Notes under the pieces: model-generated
Seen by the model: the letters and a program-made list of their open reading frames with translations, nothing else
What the model was told of the DNA's origin: nothing
Database searches by the model: none
Translations under genes and position numbers: made by a program
Source of the DNA: Tissierellia bacterium
GTDB lineage: Bacteria; Bacillota; Clostridia; Tissierellales; Peptoniphilaceae
DNA length: 36,418 nt
Assembly: GCA_012519495.1 (NCBI GenBank)
Contig: JAAYQA010000013.1
Span: 1 to 36,418 of the forward strand
Direction of reading: 5' to 3'
Part shown: in pieces, positions 31,178-36,418 of the stretch
Layout: every line of letters starts with the position of its first letter
How positions within the stretch are numbered: the stretch's first letter is position 1

Positions 31178-32512
31178 ATGGATCCTCCCATTTTGGGGCC
31201 TCTGCTGCTTCAATTTGTGCTCATCTCTTTAAACGCCCTTTTCGCCTGTGCGGAACTCGCTATGATCTCTATGAACGACAACAAGCTATCCCGCATGGCC
31301 TACGAAGGTGACCCGCGTGCCATTCGCCTTCAGAAGCTGACTGCGCAGCCCGCTCGCTTTTTAGCTACCATCCAGGTGGCCATCACGCTGTCGGGCTTTT
31401 TGGGCTCGGCTTTTGCGGCCCAGAACTTTTCGGTACATGTGGTACGCCTGCTGTCCAAACTGGGGATCGGCATTCCCGCAGCGACGCTCAATACCGTATC
31501 CGTTTTGCTGATCACCCTTTTGCTGTCGTACTTAACCCTCGTCTTCGGGGAACTGGTACCCAAGCGGGTCGGTATGCACCATGCCGAAAGCATTGCGCTT
31601 GCTTTATCCGGACTGATCGGGGCCCTCTCCAAAGTATTTGCCCCCATTGTCTGGCTGCTCACCGCGTCTACCAATGCCGTGTTGCGCCTCTTGCGCATCG
31701 ACCCCGACAAAGAACACGAAGATGTTACCGAAGAAGAGATCCGTATGCTGATCGATGTCGGTTCGGAAAAAGGCACCATACGCCAGGCAGAACGTGAGCT
31801 CATACAAAATGTATTCGAATTCAACGACATCACCGCCGACGAAATCGAAACCCACCGGACCGAAGTCCACGCTCTATGGCTGGATGATCCGGCAGAAGTC
31901 TGGGAAGAAACTATCCACAACCGGCGACACAGCTACTATCCCGTAGCCGACGGCACGATCGACCGCGTTGTCGGCATCCTGCACGCCAAAGACTATTTCC
32001 GCCTGGCCGACAAATCCAAAGACTCCGTATTGGAAAACGCCGTGCGGCCCGCTCTGGTTGTGCCCGCCGCCGCCCGCGGCGATCAGCTGTTTCGCAATAT
32101 GAAAAAAGCCCGCACCCACTTTGCCGTCGTCCTGGACGAGTTCGGCGGCATGTCCGGTATTGTAACCATGAACGACCTGCTGGAGCAGATCGTAGGCGAT
32201 TTTGACGAAGAAGACGACGTAAGCGATGCCCAGCTGATTATGCAGGAAGTGGAAAAAGGCGTCTGGCAGATCACCGGCGCCACCCCCCTGGACCAGGTAG
32301 CCAAAACACTGGACATCTCCCTCCCGGACGACTACGAAACCATGGGCGGCCTCATCTTCGGCACGCTGGGCGAAATCCCGCCCGACGGCGACACCGCCGA
32401 ACTGACCACAGAAGGCCTTTGGATCCACGTCCTGGAAATCCGCGAGCACAAAATCCAAAAAGCGCTCATCCGAAAGCTGGAACCCCAGGAAGACCCGCCG
32501 ATCAGCGACTAA
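31178..32512 (+). CDS. Hemolysin-family CNNM/CorC protein (CNNM + CBS pair + CorC domain)
   Basis: A 444-residue integral membrane protein: an N-terminal CNNM (DUF21) domain with about four helices (LLLQFVLISLNALFACAELA, ATIQVAITLSGFLGSAFA, LLITLLLSYLTLVFGELVPK), then two CBS domains (about 200-330, including HRRHSYYPV-type NRRHSYYPVADGT and FAVVLDEFGGMSGIVTM), then a CorC/HlyC C-terminal domain. Relatives in bacteria are implicated in Mg2+ export. Start ATG 31178 has GGAG 7 bases upstream and is preferred to an in-frame GTG at 31172. It lies 10 bases after the ABC permease and ends at a terminator. Confidence 0.9.
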   Translation: MDPPILGPLLLQFVLISLNALFACAELAMISMNDNKLSRMAYEGDPRAIRLQKLTAQPARFLATIQVAITLSGFLGSAFAAQNFSVHVVRLLSKLGIGIPAATLNTVSVLLITLLLSYLTLVFGELVPKRVGMHHAESIALALSGLIGALSKVFAPIVWLLTASTNAVLRLLRIDPDKEHEDVTEEEIRMLIDVGSEKGTIRQAERELIQNVFEFNDITADEIETHRTEVHALWLDDPAEVWEETIHNRRHSYYPVADGTIDRVVGILHAKDYFRLADKSKDSVLENAVRPALVVPAAARGDQLFRNMKKARTHFAVVLDEFGGMSGIVTMNDLLEQIVGDFDEEDDVSDAQLIMQEVEKGVWQITGATPLDQVAKTLDISLPDDYETMGGLIFGTLGEIPPDGDTAELTTEGLWIHVLEIREHKIQKALIRKLEPQEDPPISD

Positions 32513-32513
32513 A

Positions 32514-32548
32514 AAACAACCGCCGCGAACGCTCGCGGCGGTTGTTTA
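32514..32548. terminator. Perfect 15-bp bidirectional terminator
   Basis: AAACAACCGCCGCGA (32514-32528), loop ACGC and its exact complement (32533-32547) form a strong stem with A/T ends. It separates the CNNM gene from the convergent DUF951 gene. Confidence 0.85.
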
Positions 32549-32788
32549 TTCTTCGTTTTCTTCTTCGGGATGATGGTGCACAATCGCGATCCATTTCTCC
32601 CCCACGCGGATTTTTCGCACGCGGCGTTCAAATTCAATGCGGCTCAGCCAGACAATCTTCCCGCAGCCCTGGCAGCCGAGCTTCATATCCACACCGACGC
32701 GTTGGATCTCCCAGTGATTGGCCCCGCAGGGGTGGCCCTTTTTCAGTGTGATATGATCCCCTGTTTCATAGTGCAGTCTTTGCGCCAT
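32546..32788 (-). CDS. DUF951 family protein
   Basis: An 80-residue protein starting MAQRLHYETGDHITLKKGHP, with a Cys in HPCGAN and a CQGC pair (KLGCQGCGKIVWLSR), forming a small putative metal-binding beta-barrel. DUF951 is widespread in Firmicutes and often next to mscS, as here. The ATG at 32788 has GAGGAG upstream and overlaps the mscS end by 23 bases; an in-frame upstream extension inside mscS is rejected. Function unknown, with nucleic acid binding suggested by the basic, small-barrel character. Confidence 0.88.
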   Translation of the reverse strand: MAQRLHYETGDHITLKKGHPCGANHWEIQRVGVDMKLGCQGCGKIVWLSRIEFERRVRKIRVGEKWIAIVHHHPEEENEE

Positions 32789-33587
32789 GCTTTGTCTCCT
32801 CCTCTGCCTCCAGTTCCCGTATCGCCTTGCCGGCCACGGCACGCATTTGCCGTTCCGCTGTCCATTGACTCATGGGTTTTGTGTGCCCCACGACCGTGAG
32901 TATATAGTGAAAGTCGGTATAGCCGGTGATCCCGATCACCTCGGGGTTCTCGGTATAAAAGTCCGCCTCCTGTGCACAGGCAACCAGCGCTTCCGACACG
33001 CGCTCATGCGCTTTTTTTGCATCGATCGCATAGGGCACGGTGATCTCCACCAGCGCCCGCATGGGTTCTCGGCTGATATTGGTAACCGTTGTGATGCTTC
33101 CGTTGGGGATATGTGTGATCTCCCCGGAAAAAGCGCGCACCGTTGTCACGCGCAGATTCATATTGGTCACATAGCCTTCCGCGCCGGCGGCTTTGATATA
33201 ATCGCCCAGGGCGAACTGGTCTTCCATTAGGAGAAAGCCGCCGGTGATAACATCTTTTACCAGAGACTGCGCCCCGAAACCGATCGCAATCCCGCCGATG
33301 CCCGCCGTGGCAATCATGCTTTGCGTATTCACGCCGAACAGTTCCAGAATATACGTAAGCCCCCAAAAGGCAATCACGACCGTAATCACTTTGGACAAAA
33401 CGGAAATGATCGTATTCGTTTTTTGGCTGTGGCGCCCCTTCTGCCTTTTGACGACAAAACGACGGACGGCAGAGGTAATGGCCCGTGTAATCATCCACAC
33501 GGCCAGTACCACAAAAAGACTGACCAGAATCTTTCCGATCCAGGTCAGTCCGGTATCTGTAAACAGCAAACTCTTTAACTCTTCCAT
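32766..33587 (-). CDS. mscS: Small-conductance mechanosensitive channel
   Basis: A 273-residue MscS-type channel that releases solutes on osmotic downshock. Three helices are seen; the pore helix TM3 is GIGGIAIGFGAQSLVKDVITGG, with the Gly/Ala packing face. It is followed by the cytoplasmic beta domain (FLLMEDQFALGDYI, NGSITTVTNISREP) and a charged tail. The ATG at 33587 is preferred to GTG at 33593, which overlaps the preceding stop. It lies 2 bases after DUF3343 and overlaps DUF951, so it is part of a yedF operon. Confidence 0.93.
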   Translation of the reverse strand: MEELKSLLFTDTGLTWIGKILVSLFVVLAVWMITRAITSAVRRFVVKRQKGRHSQKTNTIISVLSKVITVVIAFWGLTYILELFGVNTQSMIATAGIGGIAIGFGAQSLVKDVITGGFLLMEDQFALGDYIKAAGAEGYVTNMNLRVTTVRAFSGEITHIPNGSITTVTNISREPMRALVEITVPYAIDAKKAHERVSEALVACAQEADFYTENPEVIGITGYTDFHYILTVVGHTKPMSQWTAERQMRAVAGKAIRELEAEEETKHGAKTAL

Positions 33588-33589
33588 GT

Positions 33590-33841
33590 TCACCCGGCCC
33601 TTTTTATTGATTTCCTTTCTATTCTATCATATAGGTACAGGGCTTCATATTCCAGGGCAATGGCACCGGATTCAATCGCTTCCGTATGCACCGGGTCCAA
33701 AAGCAGACAGAGTCCGCAACTGGCGGAGATGTCTCTTGGGGTCGGAATCGTTTTGGTTTCGATTTCTTGTTCCTTCAGCTTCTTTTCCGCCCGGATGGCA
33801 TAGTGCACGGAAGGAAAGGTAAGCAGCAACTGCTTGTCCAT
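33590..33841 (-). CDS. DUF3343 protein (putative Se/S carrier)
   Basis: An 83-residue protein with YAIRAEKKLKEQEIETKTIP and the family motif PRDISASCGLCLLLD, in which the CGLC pair could carry selenium or sulfur. DUF3343 genes sit next to yedF in selenium-using bacteria and this one starts right after the yedF stop (TAA-ATG). Its C-terminus YEALYLYDRIERK is also typical. The role as a carrier is proposed in the literature and not shown here. Confidence 0.85.
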   Translation of the reverse strand: MDKQLLLTFPSVHYAIRAEKKLKEQEIETKTIPTPRDISASCGLCLLLDPVHTEAIESGAIALEYEALYLYDRIERKSIKRAG

Positions 33842-34450
33842 TTAGTCAAACAATAGCGCATGCGTTTCGCGCAGCGTTTCATAGATCGTGTACATATTGG
33901 AAACTTCACCGACCAGCAGCTTGTCTTTTATCCCGAAATAATCCAGACAGGTGCCGCAGGAGATAATCTGTACGCCTTGTTCCGCCATTTGTTTTAAGTC
34001 GTCGATCACAGGCGAGCCTTCGGTGGTGAGATGTACGCCGCCGTTAAAAAACAGGACGGCTTCCGGCAAGGGTTCTGTTTGTGAGATGGTAAAAAGCAGG
34101 CTCTTCATTAAAATGTCGCCCAGTTCATCCGATCCGTGTCCCATACGGGCCGAGCCGATCCCCACACCCCGCACCGGTCCGCCAAAGGTTAAAGGCTGGC
34201 ATTGGATCTCTTCTTCGGCCGGTGTTTTCTGTTCGGCCTCTTTTTCTATGGTTACAAAATACGCCCCGCCTTCTTTTCTGTGTTCGGCTTTGGCGCCCAT
34301 ATTCTCGGCAAACTTTACCAGATTGGCCACCGATGTTTCATTGTCGACCTGTATTTCCACCGCGCCTGCGCCCATCGCGTCCAGGGCTTTTTTTGCCAGG
34401 ATCACCGGTTGCGGACAGGGTTTGCCCATCGCATTGATCTGTTCTGTCAT
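33842..34450 (-). CDS. yedF: Selenium metabolism protein YedF
   Basis: A 202-residue two-domain protein. The N-terminal TusA/SirA-like domain has MGKPCPQPVILAKKAL with the Cys12 of the CPxP motif; after a Glu-rich linker, the C-terminal DsrE-like domain has GHGSDELGDILMKSLLFTIS, AVLFFNGGVHLTTEGSP and ISCGTCLDYFG with a CGTC pair. The family tracks with selenoprotein synthesis and selenate/selenium handling. No selD, selA or selB is in the window. It heads the yedF-DUF3343-mscS-DUF951 operon; a TATAAT lies at 34477-34472 just upstream. Confidence 0.9.
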   Translation of the reverse strand: MTEQINAMGKPCPQPVILAKKALDAMGAGAVEIQVDNETSVANLVKFAENMGAKAEHRKEGGAYFVTIEKEAEQKTPAEEEIQCQPLTFGGPVRGVGIGSARMGHGSDELGDILMKSLLFTISQTEPLPEAVLFFNGGVHLTTEGSPVIDDLKQMAEQGVQIISCGTCLDYFGIKDKLLVGEVSNMYTIYETLRETHALLFD

Positions 34451-34589
34451 TGTATCTCCCCCTTACTTACTATTATAGAACGGAAAAGGGCAAAGCTATA
34501 TTCGTTCTATTCATGATGTCATGCAATTTATTAATTCTTTCGATTTTCTTAAATATTAAAATCAACCTTTAATTATATTGAATTCTATG

Positions 34590-34617
34590 TTTACATTCTT
34601 TAATTATGTGGTATACT
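34590..34617 (+). promoter_or_regulatory. Promoter of the DUF2089-DUF4097 operon
   Basis: TTTACA (34590-34595), 16 bases, TATACT (34612-34617), with TGG before the -10 making it extended. The surrounding sequence is AT-rich. The start ATG is 28 bases further. Confidence 0.75.
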
Positions 34618-34644
34618 TTATTCAAGATTCAAAAGGAGGATGCA

Positions 34645-35007
34645 ATGGATCTGGAAGTCAGAGGCAATTGTCCGCTCTGCGGCGGCGAAACCTATGTGAC
34701 CCGTTATCAGTGTACGCAATGTCTGTCCAGCATAGAAGGCGAATTTCGTTTGAACAAGTTTTCCAAGCTGACCGATGAGCAGTTGCATATGGTCGAACTG
34801 TTTTTATTGCATCGGGGCAATATGAAGGAAATGGAAAAAGCACTGGGCATATCCTATCCAACCGTGCGAAACAAATTGGAAGATATTGTGGAGGCCCTGG
34901 GCCACAAGGTAAAAAAAGGCGAAGTGGACCGGGAAGATATCCTGCGACAGCTCGCCAATAAAGAGATCACCACCGACGAAGCCGTGGAACTGCTTCGTTA
35001 TCATTAG
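34645..35007 (+). CDS. DUF2089 family zinc-finger regulator
   Basis: A 120-residue protein. The N-terminal CPLC and CTQC pairs (Cys9, 12, 23, 26) make a zinc finger. The middle has a helix-turn-helix of DUF2089 (LTDEQLHMVELFLLHRGNMK, then MEKALGISYPTVRNKLEDIV), and the C-terminus (LANKEITTDEAVELLRYH) repeats the short helical pair seen at the start of the next gene. AAGGAGG precedes the ATG at 34645 by 5 bases. It probably regulates the operon with the DUF4097 protein. Confidence 0.88.
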   Translation: MDLEVRGNCPLCGGETYVTRYQCTQCLSSIEGEFRLNKFSKLTDEQLHMVELFLLHRGNMKEMEKALGISYPTVRNKLEDIVEALGHKVKKGEVDREDILRQLANKEITTDEAVELLRYH

Positions 35008-35028
35008 AACCGGGAAAGGAAGACGATA

Positions 35029-36180
35029 ATGGACGAAAGAAAAATGATTCTTGAAATGCTGAAAGAAGGCCAGATTACTTCTGAAGAAGCTATCCGCCTG
35101 CTGGACGCGCTCGGTGCACAGGACAAAGGAAAAGGAAAACCGGGCAAGCACGAAAAACTTTTCACCTTTGATGCCGACAAAGCCAAGGAAGGCTGGGAAG
35201 AAGTCGAAAAAACCATCGGCGGTTTTGTATCCAATCTCGCCAATACCGTGACCAATATCTTCGATGAAGATCTTGTGTTCAACTTTAAAGGCGCGTTTGA
35301 CAGCTTCACCCGCCGTGACGAACGCGCTATGCCCGCAGAAGGCAAAGTCGAGCTGGAAGTCTTCAACAAAAACGGACGGATTGAAATCCTCCCCACCGAA
35401 GAAGACACCCTCGTTTTTGAAAGCAAGGTATTCCACAAAAATTTAGAAGTAGCGGAAGATACCCGTTTTTACGACATTATCGAAGAAAACGGACGCATCG
35501 TGTACCGCGCACATGAAAATGAAGAGCTCAAGAGAAAGTTTTATGTAGAAGTCAAACTGTTTGTTCCCAAAGAAAGTCTTTCCCGTCTGGAACTGAACAC
35601 CACCAATGCCGCCCTGTCGGTTGAAGGCCTGCAGGCAGACGACATCCGCCTGATCACCAAAAACGGCAAAATCACCGCCAAGCAAATGTACGGCGACCGC
35701 CTCCGTATGGAAAGCAGCAACGCGCGCCTGGAACTGGCCGATTCCCAAATCAATCAGGTGGATCTGAAAACCTCCAACGGCAAAGTCACACTGGAAGAGA
35801 TTGAGGCAGACAGCATCGTTGTCAATACCTCCAACGCCCGCATCGAAACTGCCAAGCTACATGCTGAAAGCATCAGCCTGAGCACTTCCAACGGAACCGT
35901 CATCAGCACCGACATCGCATCCGAGCGGCTGGAAGAAGGACATTTTACCTGCACCAACGGTAAAATCGAACTCGCCTTCGACGATATGAACAAAGAAGCC
36001 GAGCTCGACCTGCATACCTCCATGGGAAACATCGACCTGCAGCTTCCGCTGGCCCTTTTGTACGAAAGCAATCCGTCACAGAATGCCAAAAGCGTAAAAG
36101 CCCACACCGAAAACTATTCCCCGGAAAACGGCGTATCCATTTTCGCCCGCACCAGCAACGGAAATATCACCCTGCGGTAA
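35029..36180 (+). CDS. DUF4097 family beta-repeat protein (YvlB-like)
   Basis: A 383-residue protein. It begins with a helical SHOCT-like element (MILEMLKEGQITSEEAIRLL) shared with the end of DUF2089. A region of about 95 residues with few motifs follows, then the DUF4097 domain: repeated T/S-N-G or T/S-N-A strands about every 18-22 residues (TTNAALS, TKNGKIT, SSNARLE, TSNGKVT, TSNARIE, TSNGTVI, CTNGKIE, TSMGNID, TSNGNIT), consistent with a right-handed beta-helix. No signal peptide is seen. It lies 21 bases after DUF2089. Bacillus YvlB belongs to the cell-envelope stress response; a similar role is inferred. Confidence 0.88.
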   Translation: MDERKMILEMLKEGQITSEEAIRLLDALGAQDKGKGKPGKHEKLFTFDADKAKEGWEEVEKTIGGFVSNLANTVTNIFDEDLVFNFKGAFDSFTRRDERAMPAEGKVELEVFNKNGRIEILPTEEDTLVFESKVFHKNLEVAEDTRFYDIIEENGRIVYRAHENEELKRKFYVEVKLFVPKESLSRLELNTTNAALSVEGLQADDIRLITKNGKITAKQMYGDRLRMESSNARLELADSQINQVDLKTSNGKVTLEEIEADSIVVNTSNARIETAKLHAESISLSTSNGTVISTDIASERLEEGHFTCTNGKIELAFDDMNKEAELDLHTSMGNIDLQLPLALLYESNPSQNAKSVKAHTENYSPENGVSIFARTSNGNITLR

Positions 36181-36191
36181 ATCAAATAACC

Positions 36192-36216
36192 AAACCCGGC
36201 CAACCCGGCCGGGTTT
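36192..36216 (+). terminator. Terminator after the DUF4097 gene
   Basis: AAACCCGGCC (36192-36201), 5-base loop, GGCCGGGTTT (36207-36216). The U-tract is short but the stem is strong. Confidence 0.7.
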
Positions 36217-36259
36217 ATGTTTGGACAAATCCACTGGGAATAAGGGTCGAAAAACGGAT

Positions 36260-36416
36260 CTCCTCCGCCGGCGGCTCCACTTGCGGGAGCTTGTCCGGGC
36301 ACGGCGGAAATTACAGCCGCGACAGTGGCGGGTGCATGCCACAAGAACGCGGCTGTGGAGCAATTTCCGCCTTAGCCCACAAGCTCTGCCGCTCGCTCCG
36401 AATGCCGGCTGCGGAG
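36260..36416. repeat. Large nested palindrome at the window end
   Basis: At least five pairs of complementary arms are nested around one centre: CTCCTCCGCCGGC (36260-36272) with GCCGGCTGCGGAG (36404-36416, imperfect); GAGCTTGT (36287-36294) with ACAAGCTC (36379-36386); GGCGGAAATT (36303-36312) with AATTTCCGCC (36362-36371); ACAGCCGCG (36313-36321, CGCGGCTGT at 36348-36356 pairs with all of it); GTGGC (36325-36329) with GCCAC (36338-36342). It could be a structured RNA, a MITE-like element or a regulatory structure. No convincing protein frame crosses it; a short minus-strand frame ending near 36200 is not supported. Confidence 0.7.
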
Positions 36417-36418
36417 AA

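Noticed and set aside
35580..36180. Apparent short repeats (TSNG/TSNA) considered as DNA repeats
   Set aside because: They are protein-level beta-helix repeats of DUF4097 with variable codons, not tandem DNA repeats or a CRISPR array.
36076..36363. Minus-strand open frame at the window end
   Set aside because: It overlaps the end of the DUF4097 gene and the palindrome, has Arg/Cys-rich low-complexity sequence and no start signal.

Overview
The window reads as a chromosomal segment of an anaerobic Gram-positive bacterium of the Clostridia/Tissierellia type, with balanced base composition. The evidence is the gene set: class 1B PyrD with PyrK, PyrBI, FeoABC, a YtrA-type GntR regulator, the YedF/DUF3343 pair of selenium users, and DUF951, DUF1576, DUF1622, DUF2089 and DUF4097 families. 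Strong AGGAGG-type ribosome sites and several TTG/GTG starts fit too. No rRNA, tRNA, CRISPR array or intact insertion sequence was seen.

Layout. 1-4.9 kb (minus): the start of a DUF1576 membrane protein, an M20 amidohydrolase, and a tightly coupled operon of XRE regulator, PLDc_N protein, ABC ATPase and ABC permease; the regulator has an in-frame stop and the permease a frameshift. 4.9-10.6 kb (minus): a complete UMP biosynthesis operon, pyrB-pyrI-pyrC-pyrF-pyrK-pyrD-pyrE. It starts from a consensus promoter and has a leader with an intrinsic terminator lying inside a candidate leader peptide. 10.7-12.6 kb (minus): GntR regulator, ABC ATPase and permease. 12.8-17.5 kb (plus): feoA-feoB-feoC behind a Fur-box-like site, nicotinate phosphoribosyltransferase, and a DNA-repair methyltransferase.

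17.5-21.9 kb (minus) is a decaying accessory region: a CRP/FNR remnant, a frameshifted secreted protein, a truncated sigma factor fused by deletion to an anti-sigma/DUF4367-like tail, a small membrane protein, a lipoprotein, a C39-like secreted peptidase with two in-frame stops, and a frameshifted small ORF. 22.0-24.1 kb (minus): thiW-thiM-thiE under a TPP riboswitch, with a divergent M20D amidohydrolase. 25.3-28.0 kb (minus): a DUF1622 protein, then a HAD phosphatase-thiD-YhhN-like operon. 28.1-32.5 kb (plus): an SPFH/zinc-ribbon protein, an ABC pair whose ATPase lacks catalytic residues, and a CNNM/CorC-type protein. 32.5-34.5 kb (minus): yedF-DUF3343-mscS-DUF951. 34.6-36.2 kb (plus): DUF2089 regulator and DUF4097 protein. 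The window ends in a large nested palindrome.

The main metabolic themes are de novo pyrimidine synthesis, thiamine salvage (thiW, thiM, thiE, thiD; no thiC seen), NAD salvage and ferrous iron uptake. The most notable items are the pyr leader, the run of broken genes (three in-frame stops, three frameshifts, one deletion fusion), the degenerate ABC ATPase and the terminal palindrome.
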